The notes under the pieces: generated by a model | Databases searched by the model: none | The model's input: only the letters and a program-made list of their open reading frames with translations | What the model was told of the DNA's origin: nothing | From: an uncultured Eubacteriales bacterium | GTDB taxonomy: Bacteria; Bacillota_A; Clostridia; Christensenellales; Aristaeellaceae | DNA length: 11,074 nt | Direction: 5' to 3' | Assembly (NCBI GenBank): GCA_902803675.1 | Contig: CADCQZ010000214.1 | Location: 1 to 11,074, forward strand | Part shown: positions 1-7,199 of the stretch, piece after piece | Layout of the letters: each line of letters begins with the position of its first letter | Position numbering within the stretch: position 1 is the stretch's first letter | Position numbers and translations under genes: made by a program

Positions 1-1466
1 ACCGGTCCCTGAACATCTGGAACCTGTACCAGAGCGAGATCAACGTGCTGTTTTCCCGCTTTTCCTCCTTTATCGAGGTGGGCGGCCGCACCGGTCTGGG
101 ATACAGGGACACGGCGCAGGACGCCATGTGTGTCCCCCACGCCGAACCGGACATGTGCCTTACGCGTCTGCGCCAGCTGCTCCGCGGGCAGACCTCCGCG
201 GGATACGGCCTGCATCTTTTCGACCCGGCCTGGTTCGAGGAGCACAGCGAGCCGGCCTTTAAGTCCCCCACGGTGGTGCCCACGCCGGACAAGGCCCAGA
301 TCATCCACGGCCTGAAAGACACCTGCGCGGATGATGCCCTGTGGCTGATCCCGGCGGTCATAGAAAACGTGCGCGAGAGCGGTGATACCGGGTTTTTCGA
401 CGAAGTGATCCCCTTCGCCGACGAGGGCGGGGCCACCGTCTGGGAGCATATGGCCCGGTCGCTGGACTTCTCCTACAGCCAGATCGGGGACCACGGCGTC
501 ACCAAGGGCCTCAGGGCCGACTGGAACGACTGCCTGAACCTGGGCGGCGGCGAGAGCGCCATGGTGGCCTTCCTGCTCATCTGGGCCACAAGGCATTTCC
601 TGGACGCGGCCCGTGCCCTTGGGCGGACGGCGGACGCGGCCAAATATGAAAAGAAAATGGAAGCCATGATCGATACCTGCCGCCGCGAACTGTGGGACGG
701 CGCCTGGTGGCTGCGCGGCTTCACCGCCGACGGGCGGCCCATCGGATCGAACAAGGCGGCCGAAGGCAAGGTGCATATGGAGAGCAATACCTGGGCGGTC
801 ATATCCGGCGCCGCCACCCGGGAGGAGGGCCTGAAATGCATGGACGCCGTGGACGAATGGCTCTATACCCCCTACGGGCTGATGCTCAACGCGCCCTCCT
901 TCACCACTGTGGACGACGGCATCGGCTTCGTGTCCCGCGTCTATCCGGGGGTCAAGGAGAACGGATCGATCTTCAGCCATCCCAACCCCTGGGCCTGGGC
1001 CGCGGAATGCCTGCTGGGCCGGGGCGGCCGGGCCATGAAGTTTTATGACGCGCTCCTGCCCGAGAACCAGAACGACATCATGGAGATAAGGCAGGCGGAG
1101 CCCTATACCTACTGCCAGTTCATCATGGGAAAGGACCACACCGCCTTCGGCCGGGCGCGCCATCCCTTCATGACCGGTTCCTCCGGCTGGGCGTATTTCG
1201 CCGCTACACGCGTCATGCTGGGGATCAGGCCGGAGTTCGACTCCCTGACAGTGGATCCCTGCATCCCCGCGGACTGGGACGGGTTCACCGCCGTGAGGAA
1301 ATGGCGCGGGGCGGAGTACCGCATCACGGTGACCAACCCGGATCATGTGGAAAAGGGCGTCGTATCGCTGACGGTGGACGGCATCCGGACGGACCGGGTC
1401 CCGGCTTTCAGTGAGGGGATCCATACGGTGGCGGCGGTCATGGGCCGCAAGGAGGCGGAAAAATGA
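1..1466 (+). CDS. GH94 disaccharide phosphorylase, probably N,N'-diacetylchitobiose phosphorylase (5' partial)
   Basis: This is the C-terminal ~487 residues of a glycoside hydrolase family 94 phosphorylase. The frame is open from base 3 with no stop before the edge, so the start is outside the window; family members are about 800 residues, so roughly 300 are missing. GH94 enzymes split a beta-linked disaccharide with inorganic phosphate, giving an alpha-sugar-1-phosphate plus a free sugar, in the cytoplasm. Visible hallmarks are GGRTGLGYRDTAQD near the left end, GYGLHLFDP, the catalytic-acid motif DWNDCLNLGGGES (bases 519-557), HMESNTWAV, GVKENGSIFSHPNPWAW and TGSSGWAYFA. From memory these resemble Vibrio chitobiose phosphorylase more than cellobiose phosphorylase. 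The gene overlaps the next, a sugar-phosphate mutase, by ATGA, which fits GlcNAc-1-phosphate as product. Cellobiose or cellobionate as substrate is not excluded. The family call is firm; the substrate is inferred. Confidence 0.88.
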   Translation, partial: RSLNIWNLYQSEINVLFSRFSSFIEVGGRTGLGYRDTAQDAMCVPHAEPDMCLTRLRQLLRGQTSAGYGLHLFDPAWFEEHSEPAFKSPTVVPTPDKAQIIHGLKDTCADDALWLIPAVIENVRESGDTGFFDEVIPFADEGGATVWEHMARSLDFSYSQIGDHGVTKGLRADWNDCLNLGGGESAMVAFLLIWATRHFLDAARALGRTADAAKYEKKMEAMIDTCRRELWDGAWWLRGFTADGRPIGSNKAAEGKVHMESNTWAVISGAATREEGLKCMDAVDEWLYTPYGLMLNAPSFTTVDDGIGFVSRVYPGVKENGSIFSHPNPWAWAAECLLGRGGRAMKFYDALLPENQNDIMEIRQAEPYTYCQFIMGKDHTAFGRARHPFMTGSSGWAYFAATRVMLGIRPEFDSLTVDPCIPADWDGFTAVRKWRGAEYRITVTNPDHVEKGVVSLTVDGIRTDRVPAFSEGIHTVAAVMGRKEAEK

Positions 1467-2884
1467 TCAAATTCGGTACGGGCGGCTGGCGCGCCGTCAT
1501 CGGCGACGGCTTCACGAAGGACAATATCCAGCGCGTCGCCGCGGCCATGGCCGCGCGGATGAAGCGGGAAGGCTGTCAGGATACCGGCATTTGCGTGGGC
1601 TATGACCGGCGTTTCCTGAGCCGCGAGGCCTGCATCTGGTTTTCCGAAGCCCTGGCGGGCGAAGGTGTACGGGTCCATCTCGTCAATCTGAGCTGCCCGA
1701 CGCCCCAGATCATGTTCACCGTCAAGCACCTGCGGCTCAAATACGGCGCCATGGTGACAGCCAGCCATAATCCCGCCGTGTACAACGGTATCAAGCTGTT
1801 CACCTCCGGCGGCAGGGACGCCACAGAGAGCGTGACCGGTCCCATCCAGGATGAGGCCAACGCCGCGGATCCCGCCCGCATCCGGACCGTGCCCTTTGAC
1901 AAGGCGCTTGAAAGCGGCCTGATCACCACCATCGATCCCCGCGACGCTTACCTGGATTCCATCCTGGCGCAGATCGACACCGACGCCATCCGGCGCCGCC
2001 GGCTGCGGGTGGTGCTGGACCCCATGTACGGCGTGGGCCTGACGGGACTGATGACGATCCTGTATACCACCCGCTGCGACGTGGACGTGATCAATGACCG
2101 GCACGACGCCTTTTTCGGGCGGCACCTGCCCGCCCCCACACCGGAGACCCTGACGGACCTGATGCAGGCGGTGAAGGCGCACAACGCCAACGTGGGCATC
2201 GCCACGGACGGGGACGCGGACCGGCTGGGGATCATCGATGAGAAAGGCGATTATATCTCCGCCAACGAGATCCTGGTGCTGCTCTATGACTACCTGCTGC
2301 GCTGCAAGGGCTGGCGCGGCGCGGCGGTGCGCAACCTGGCCACCACCCATTTGCTGGACCGGGTCGCGAAGGCATTCGGGCAGGAATGCTTCGAGGTCCC
2401 CGTTGGCTTCAAGCACATCTCCGAGGGCATGGAGGCCCACGACGCCCTGATCGGCGGTGAGTCCTCCGGCGGCCTGACGGTGCGGGGCCATATCTCCGGC
2501 AAGGACGGCCTGTACGCCGCGAGCCTGCTGGTGGAGATGCTGTCCGTCACCGGCAGATCCCTGAGCGAGTCGGTCCGGGACCTGTACGACCGTTACGGGG
2601 AGATGCACACCGCCGAGTTCGACTGGGCCCTGACGGAAGAGAACAAGGCCCGCATACAAAAACTGATCCTGGAGGACCGGCAGCTGCCTGTCTTCAAACA
2701 TCCCGTCCGAAAAGTGAGCTATATGGACGGCTGCAAGGTGTATTTTGACGACGCGTGGGCGATCATCAGGTTCTCCGGCACGGAACCCCGGGTGCGCATC
2801 TTCGCCGAAGACGATACCATCCACCACGCCAAGACCCTGGTGGGCACCCTGGCGGATTTCGCCGGACTGCCCTTCGACGCGTGA
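1463..2884 (+). CDS. Phosphohexomutase (phosphoglucomutase/phosphomannomutase family; probable phospho-N-acetylglucosamine mutase)
   Basis: A complete 473-residue alpha-D-phosphohexomutase that moves phosphate between C1 and C6 of a hexose. All four family signatures are present: the phosphoserine loop TASHNP with catalytic Ser101, the metal site DGDADR (Asp249, Asp251, Asp253), the sugar-specificity loop GGESSGG (Glu333, Ser334), and the phosphate-binding loop RFSGTEPR (residues 436-443). The N-terminal FGTGGWR motif is typical of the bacterial group. The ATG overlaps the upstream stop as ATGA, with AAGGAGG at 1449-1455 seven bases ahead, so translation is probably coupled to the phosphorylase. 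The natural reading is conversion of the phosphorylase product (GlcNAc-1-P or Glc-1-P) to the 6-phosphate for catabolism. From memory, Vibrio chitin loci pair a similar mutase with chitobiose phosphorylase. Substrate preference within this family cannot be read from motifs alone. Confidence 0.9.
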   Translation: MIKFGTGGWRAVIGDGFTKDNIQRVAAAMAARMKREGCQDTGICVGYDRRFLSREACIWFSEALAGEGVRVHLVNLSCPTPQIMFTVKHLRLKYGAMVTASHNPAVYNGIKLFTSGGRDATESVTGPIQDEANAADPARIRTVPFDKALESGLITTIDPRDAYLDSILAQIDTDAIRRRRLRVVLDPMYGVGLTGLMTILYTTRCDVDVINDRHDAFFGRHLPAPTPETLTDLMQAVKAHNANVGIATDGDADRLGIIDEKGDYISANEILVLLYDYLLRCKGWRGAAVRNLATTHLLDRVAKAFGQECFEVPVGFKHISEGMEAHDALIGGESSGGLTVRGHISGKDGLYAASLLVEMLSVTGRSLSESVRDLYDRYGEMHTAEFDWALTEENKARIQKLILEDRQLPVFKHPVRKVSYMDGCKVYFDDAWAIIRFSGTEPRVRIFAEDDTIHHAKTLVGTLADFAGLPFDA

Positions 2885-2905
2885 TCCTGTCCGGGAGGAA
2901 CGGTC

Positions 2906-4621
2906 ATGGCATCGAACAAGGATCCCCGGAATAGAAAACGCGGCGCCCCCTTCCGCTCCCTGCGGTTCCAGGTCATGGCGATCATGCTGATCTGCTACCT
3001 GTTCCCGGCCACGCTGCTGGGCGTATTCACCCAGACGGTGCTGATGAAGAGCCTGCGTGAAAAAACAGAGACCGCGCTGCTGACCGGAGCCGATCACGCC
3101 TGGACCATGACCGAGCAGCGGGTGGAGCGGGCCATCAGCCTGGCCAGGGACGTGATCTACGACGGCGAGCTGGCCGACGCGTATGAAGCCTGGCACACGG
3201 GAAACAGTGCCGACGCGGAGTTCATGCGCCTGTCCCGCGGATACATCGAGCGCAAGTACAGCCGGGAGGATCTGTTCACTTTCGCGGCTTTCTTCCCGCT
3301 GACCGATCCGGACATCTATATCTACACCCGGTCGGGATACCGGGAGGCCATGGCGTTCGTGTCCGGCCTGCAGGAGGAGATCTTAAGGCTCGGGGAAGAG
3401 ATCGATACGGACGACCGGTTCGTGTACCGGTCCGGCCGGTTCTACCTGGTGCGCAACCTTCTGGACCTTAGCATGAAGCGGTACGGGATGCTGGTGCTGG
3501 GGATCGACGCGGACACGATGTTTGAGCCCCTCCTCACCCTGGCTGCCTCCTGGCAGTCCAGTCCCGTGATATGCCTGGACGGCGGCGGGGATACCGGGAC
3601 TGACTGGGACGGACTGCCCCAGGGCCTGTCGGAAAAAGGGAACGACATCCGCCTCGTCCGGCGCGTGAAAGGCGACGGTTACGATCTTGACATGATGATC
3701 AGCCTGGACAGGCGCGTACAGTACCGGCAGATCGACCTGTTCATCCGGCTGGTGCTGGTGATCTACCTGGCGCTGATCCCCGTGCTGATCCTGCTGGCCT
3801 GGTATGTGCGCCGGCGCATCGTGAAGCCGATCTCCCTTTTGTCCGACGCCAGCCGCCGCATCGAGAGCGGGGAGCTGGGCGTGACCGTGCCCATGCGGGG
3901 CGGCGATGAGCTGGGGGATCTGGGCCGAGCTTTCTCCAATATGTCCACCCGTATCCAGGGATTGATCCAGAAGACCTACAAAGAGGAGATCGCCCTGAAG
4001 GACGCCCAGATCCAGGCGCTGCAGAGCCGCATCAACCCCCATTTCATCAACAACGCCCTGGAATCCATCAACTGGGAAGCCCGGATCGAGGGATCCGAGA
4101 CCATCCCCGCCATGGTGAGCTCCCTGAGCGTGCTCCTGGGCGCCAGCATGGCCCGGCAGGACAGGCGGATGGTGACCATGCAGGAAGAGACCGAGGTAGC
4201 CGAGGCCTACATCTATTTCGTGCAGCAGCGTTTCGGGGACAGCCTGCAGGTGATCCGGGAGACGGACGGGAGCGCCATGGACTGCCTGGTGCCTCTTTTG
4301 ACAGTGCAGCCCGTGCTGGAAAACGCGGTGGAACACGGCATCGCTCCCGCGGGCGGCGGCATCATCGAAATGAGATACCTGAAGACCGGCCGCTGCCTGC
4401 GCATCGAGATCATCAATACCGGAAAGCCCATCGGGCCGGAGGACCGGAAGAAGATCGACGCGGCCCTCCGGGGCGAGACCACCGCCGGCACTCATCTGGG
4501 GCTGGCCAATATCGCCGACCGTCTCCGCCTGATCTACAGCGGACAGGCCGACATCGAGGTATTCAGTGACGAAAAGGACCGCACCGTGGTGCGCATGGAC
4601 GTACCGCAGGACATGGATTGA
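2906..4621 (+). CDS. YesM-type sensor histidine kinase
   Basis: A 571-residue membrane kinase of the YesM/LytS-like class (His_kinase domain plus HATPase_c), typical of carbohydrate sensing in Bacillota. Order: a basic N-terminus; transmembrane helix at about 22-45; an extracellular sensor region at about 46-275, probably Cache-like; a second helix at 276-301; a HAMP linker with KPISLLSDASRRIESGE; a short coiled stretch; and the phosphoacceptor motif RINPHFINNALESI with His379. The ATP-binding part shows an N-box (QPVLENAVEHG, Asn473) and the GLANIADRLRLIY segment usual in this class. The ATG follows GGGAGGAA (2893-2900) by five bases and lies 21 bases after the mutase stop. The solute-binding protein starts 10 bases downstream and the response regulator after that, so the three probably form one signalling unit, with phosphotransfer to Asp55 of the regulator. 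Confidence 0.92.
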   Translation: MASNKDPRNRKRGAPFRSLRFQVMAIMLICYLFPATLLGVFTQTVLMKSLREKTETALLTGADHAWTMTEQRVERAISLARDVIYDGELADAYEAWHTGNSADAEFMRLSRGYIERKYSREDLFTFAAFFPLTDPDIYIYTRSGYREAMAFVSGLQEEILRLGEEIDTDDRFVYRSGRFYLVRNLLDLSMKRYGMLVLGIDADTMFEPLLTLAASWQSSPVICLDGGGDTGTDWDGLPQGLSEKGNDIRLVRRVKGDGYDLDMMISLDRRVQYRQIDLFIRLVLVIYLALIPVLILLAWYVRRRIVKPISLLSDASRRIESGELGVTVPMRGGDELGDLGRAFSNMSTRIQGLIQKTYKEEIALKDAQIQALQSRINPHFINNALESINWEARIEGSETIPAMVSSLSVLLGASMARQDRRMVTMQEETEVAEAYIYFVQQRFGDSLQVIRETDGSAMDCLVPLLTVQPVLENAVEHGIAPAGGGIIEMRYLKTGRCLRIEIINTGKPIGPEDRKKIDAALRGETTAGTHLGLANIADRLRLIYSGQADIEVFSDEKDRTVVRMDVPQDMD

Positions 4622-4631
4622 GGGAGGTATC

Positions 4632-5831
4632 ATGACCGCACGCCGCATCCTGACCGCCCTGATGGGCATGCTGATGGTCTTCCCCTTCGCCGCCGCGGAG
4701 GGCGTCACACTGCGCACGGTGAGCTGCTTCGCCGGGGCGGATACCGCCGCGGAGGCTTATGTGGATATCCTGAATCTCTATGAGACCGAGAGCGGCAACA
4801 CCGTGATCGATCATTCGTCCGCCAGTGACGAGGCCTGGAAGACCGGTGTGCTGCACGATTTCGCCGCGGGGAATGAGCCGGACGTGCTGTTTTTTTTCGC
4901 GGCCGGCGCCGACTCCGCCCCCATCCTGTACAAGGTGGTGCCCGTATCCGACATCAATGAGGCTTATCCCTCCATGGCGCTCCCGGAGAACGAAGCGCTC
5001 AGGGAAAGCGACGGCCGGGTCTATGCCGTGCCGGTGCGGTCCTACTGGGAGGGGCTGTATGTGAACACCGACGTGTTCGAGCGCTGCGGGGTGCCCCTGC
5101 CCCATGACTGGGACAGCCTGGTCAGCGCTGTCGCAGCCTTTCGCGAGGCCGGGGTCGTGCCCATCGCCGTATCCCTCTCCGATATCCCCCACTACCTGGC
5201 GGAGTTCGCCCTTCTGGCCTGCGCCTCCGCGGAAGAGCAGCAGGCCCGTCCCCGGACCCTGGAAGAAGTGCCCGCGTCCTGGTACCGCGCCATGGCGCTG
5301 ATCCGGGAGCTGTATGTGATGGGCGCTTTCGCGGACAACGCGGAATATACCTACGAGAGCGCGTCCACCGAGATGTTCAGGAACAAGCAGGCCGCCATGC
5401 AGTTCGACGGCAGCTGGCTGGCCCCCTCCCTTCCCCCGGAGAGCATGGATACCACCATGGTGCTCCCCATGCCCTTAAGGGACGGGAGCGGCACGGCCGG
5501 CCAGTACATCGGCGGCGTCTCCATGGGCTTTTACCTGACAAGGAAAGCCTGGGACAGCGACCGGCGGGACGACGCCGTATCGCTCCTGCGCGCCCTTACC
5601 CGGGAGGACAGCCTGCGCCGCCTGGGCTATAACGGGCTGGGAGGCAGGCTCCTCGACTCCGCGGAGCGTATGGCCGAGGGCCGGAGGATGCTCGCCCCCC
5701 TGCAGGACGCGATGAATAAAAAAGCCCGGGAAGTGTGGCTGCTGCAGTGCGTGCCCGCCGTGGCGAACGGCTCCATGACGCCGGAGGAATGCTGGGAGCG
5801 GGTCATGGCCCTGCGCCCCTTTGAGGAGTGA
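4632..5831 (+). CDS. Extracellular solute-binding protein (family 1), probable sensory accessory
   Basis: A 399-residue family 1 sugar-type solute-binding protein. The ATG at 4632 is chosen because GGGAGG lies five bases ahead and it opens a clean signal peptide (basic MTARR, a hydrophobic core, AAA-EG cleavage site after about Ala22). The frame can be read open from 4566, but that lies inside the kinase gene and would bury the signal peptide. Family-typical features include an early domain boundary (GNEPDVLFFFA), the hinge-like segment VPVRSYWEGLYVNTDVFERCG, a D-W-[DE]-L type stretch, and MQFDGSWLAPSLP. No cysteine follows the signal core in a lipobox, which is unusual because Bacillota binding proteins are normally lipoproteins. 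No permease gene is next to it; it sits between kinase and regulator. A role in presenting ligand to the kinase sensor domain is inferred. Transport with permeases encoded elsewhere remains possible. Confidence 0.85.
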   Translation: MTARRILTALMGMLMVFPFAAAEGVTLRTVSCFAGADTAAEAYVDILNLYETESGNTVIDHSSASDEAWKTGVLHDFAAGNEPDVLFFFAAGADSAPILYKVVPVSDINEAYPSMALPENEALRESDGRVYAVPVRSYWEGLYVNTDVFERCGVPLPHDWDSLVSAVAAFREAGVVPIAVSLSDIPHYLAEFALLACASAEEQQARPRTLEEVPASWYRAMALIRELYVMGAFADNAEYTYESASTEMFRNKQAAMQFDGSWLAPSLPPESMDTTMVLPMPLRDGSGTAGQYIGGVSMGFYLTRKAWDSDRRDDAVSLLRALTREDSLRRLGYNGLGGRLLDSAERMAEGRRMLAPLQDAMNKKAREVWLLQCVPAVANGSMTPEECWERVMALRPFEE

Positions 5832-5837
5832 GCAAAG

Positions 5838-6584
5838 ATGTACAGTGTGGTATTGGTCGACGATGAGCGCCTGATCGTCAAAGGCCTTTCCAGTGTGGTC
5901 CCATGGGAAAAAATGGGCTGCCGTGTCGTGGGAACAGCCTATGACGGCGCCCACGGGCTGGCCCTCATCCGGGAATTGAGACCCGATATCGTGTTCACGG
6001 ACATCCGCATGCCCAATATGGACGGCCTGACCATGCTGGCCGCCCTGCGCAGCGAGTATCCCCGGATGCAGATGAGCGTGCTCACCGCGTACCGGGATTT
6101 CGACTACGCCCGCCAGGCGCTCAATCTGGGCGTGTGCCGCTACCTGCTCAAGCCCAGCGACCTGAACGAGATCAACGAAGCCGTCACGCTGATGTGCGCG
6201 CGGCTGGATGCCCTGCCGCAGGAAGGCCCGGAGGAGGAGGAAAAGGACGGCCCGGCCGGAAATCTCATCGTGCAGGCCGCCCTGAAATATATGGGAGAGC
6301 ATTACGCGGAGCTGCACCTGTCGCTCAGCGATGTGGCCGATCATGTGTACGTCAGCCAGTGGCATCTGTCCAAGCTGCTGAACCGGGAGACCGGCGAAAG
6401 CTTTTTTGATATCCTGGGACGCATCCGTGTCGAGAGGGCGAAGACCCTCCTGACCGATCCCGCCAGGCGCATCCACGAGGTGGCCGAGAGCGTGGGCTAT
6501 ACGGACGTGGCCCACTTCTCCAAGAGCTTCAAAAAGCACGCGGGCTGTACCCCCGGCGAGTACCGCAACGGCGTACGGCCCTGA
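5838..6584 (+). CDS. YesN-type response regulator (receiver plus AraC-type DNA-binding domain)
   Basis: A 248-residue response regulator. The receiver (about 1-120) has the acidic pair Asp8/Asp9, phosphoacceptor Asp55 (FTDIRMPNMDG), switch Thr83 and Lys105 (LLKP). A short acidic linker (EGPEEEEKDGP) leads to an AraC/XylS-type double helix-turn-helix at about 145-245, with LSLSDVADHVYVSQWHLSKLL and the closing signature IHEVAESVGYTDVAHFSKSFKKHAGCTPGEYR. Many YesN proteins are about 400-540 residues with a middle region; this compact form lacks it. The ATG is six bases after the upstream stop, and GAGGAG (5823-5828) overlapping the end of the binding-protein gene serves as ribosome binding site. 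It is the probable partner of the YesM-type kinase and is the last gene before the terminator. Likely targets are the promoter of this operon (outside the window) and any linked transporter genes. Confidence 0.93.
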   Translation: MYSVVLVDDERLIVKGLSSVVPWEKMGCRVVGTAYDGAHGLALIRELRPDIVFTDIRMPNMDGLTMLAALRSEYPRMQMSVLTAYRDFDYARQALNLGVCRYLLKPSDLNEINEAVTLMCARLDALPQEGPEEEEKDGPAGNLIVQAALKYMGEHYAELHLSLSDVADHVYVSQWHLSKLLNRETGESFFDILGRIRVERAKTLLTDPARRIHEVAESVGYTDVAHFSKSFKKHAGCTPGEYRNGVRP

Positions 6585-6610
6585 TGACCCCTTCCATCAC
6601 GACAAATAAA

Positions 6611-6650
6611 CCGCTGCCCGATCACAGTCACGGGCAGCGGTCCTTTTTTT
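6611..6650 (+). terminator. Rho-independent terminator closing the phosphorylase/sensor operon
   Basis: A perfect 10-bp GC-rich stem (CCGCTGCCCG at 6611-6620 with CGGGCAGCGG at 6631-6640) encloses a 10-base loop and is followed by TCC and seven T. It lies 27 bases after the response regulator stop. On the minus strand the stem is followed by TTTATTT, so it may also stop transcription of the facing Nudix gene, which ends at 6667. Confidence 0.92.
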
Positions 6651-6666
6651 GATACGGCCGCATCAC

Positions 6667-7053
6667 TTACATTCTCGTTTTTATCAGGTCGATGATCGTC
6701 CTGTCCGCGGGCAGCCAGTCGACATCATCCATGTCCTCCCGGCTGAGCCACCGGGCGGCCTCATGCTCCCGGAGCACCAAGCCGCCCTTGACCACTTCCG
6801 CCATGAAGCAGTCCATTTTCAGGTGAAAGCCCGGATAATCGTAATCGACCGTAGTGAGATAGTCCCCGACGGTGATGACTGTATCCAGCTCCTCCAGGAT
6901 CTCCCGGCGCAGGGCCTCCCCAGGCGTCTCCCCGGGCTCGATCTTCCCGCCGGGAAACTCCCAATAGTCCTTCCATTCCCCGTATCCGCGCTGTGTGGCG
7001 AAGACCCGGTCCCCGTCACGGATGACAGCCGCGGCAACATGGATCGTTCTCAT
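6667..7053 (-). CDS. Nudix hydrolase, MutT/NudG-like (deoxy)nucleoside triphosphate pyrophosphohydrolase
   Basis: A 128-residue single-domain Nudix protein. The Nudix box runs from Gly36 to Thr58 as G-x5-E-x7-REILEELDT: Gly36, Glu42, Arg50, Glu51, Glu54 and Glu55 are all present. The usual glycine near the end of the box is Asp57, a variation seen in many MutT-like members. The preceding YWEFPGGKIEPGE matches the NudG/MutT group, which hydrolyses nucleoside triphosphates, often oxidised or methylated ones, to the monophosphate and pyrophosphate in the cytoplasm. The ATG at 7053 is preferred because GAGGG (7063-7059) precedes it by five bases; a GTG at 7065 in the same frame would overlap that site. 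A strong extended -10 promoter lies about 40 bases upstream. It is transcribed divergently from the EamA transporter. The exact substrate cannot be told from sequence. Confidence 0.9.
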   Translation of the reverse strand: MRTIHVAAAVIRDGDRVFATQRGYGEWKDYWEFPGGKIEPGETPGEALRREILEELDTVITVGDYLTTVDYDYPGFHLKMDCFMAEVVKGGLVLREHEAARWLSREDMDDVDWLPADRTIIDLIKTRM

Positions 7054-7058
7054 ACCAT

Positions 7059-7063
7059 CCCTC
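7059..7063 (-). promoter_or_regulatory. Ribosome binding site deciding the Nudix start
   Basis: Read on the minus strand, GAGGG lies five bases before the ATG at 7053. The longer in-frame option is a GTG at 7065 with no purine-rich site in front of it, so the ATG start is favoured. Confidence 0.6.
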
Positions 7064-7091
7064 ACCGCTCATCTTTTGACATACCGTCGAT

Positions 7092-7120
7092 ATTATACCA
7101 GCCGGCCGCTGTCCATGCAA
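7092..7120 (-). promoter_or_regulatory. Sigma-A type promoter of the Nudix gene (extended -10)
   Basis: On the minus strand, TTGCAT (7120-7115) and a perfect TATAAT (7097-7092) are separated by 17 bases. The -10 box is preceded by TGG, making the extended form TGnTATAAT, which compensates for a -35 box matching consensus only in its first three bases. The predicted transcript starts near 7085, giving a leader of about 30 bases. Confidence 0.75.
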
Positions 7121-7161
7121 ATGATTTAAGGATCATCACAGACGGCGTCGCCCTGTTTCTC

Positions 7162-7190
7162 TTGACGGACGCGGCCTTAAGCATTACAAT
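7162..7190 (+). promoter_or_regulatory. Sigma-A type promoter of the EamA transporter gene, placing transcription start at or next to the ATG
   Basis: TTGACG (7162-7167) and TACAAT (7185-7190) each match consensus at five of six positions and are 17 bases apart. A start seven bases past the -10 box falls at about 7197, while the first ATG is at 7200. No purine-rich ribosome binding site lies between. The sequence therefore predicts a leaderless or nearly leaderless mRNA. Confidence 0.75.
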
Positions 7191-7199
7191 CTCCGCGTT

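Noticed and set aside
1343..3196. Long minus-strand open frame (617 codons) opposite the phosphorylase, mutase and kinase genes.
   Set aside because: It spans two gene junctions of well-motivated plus-strand genes, has a His/Gln/Gly-rich composition typical of antisense frames in G+C-rich DNA, and has no ribosome binding site or recognisable domain.
4566..4631. Upstream extension of the solute-binding protein to an earlier ATG.
   Set aside because: It lies inside the kinase gene, lacks a ribosome binding site, and would place 22 polar residues before a signal peptide.
3383..4717. Minus-strand open frame (444 codons) opposite the kinase gene.
   Set aside because: Same antisense composition; the kinase on the plus strand has complete motifs.
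4888..4896. Run of eight T inside the solute-binding protein gene, considered as a slippage or frameshift site.
   Set aside because: The reading frame is intact on both sides with family-typical sequence, and no alternative product is apparent.
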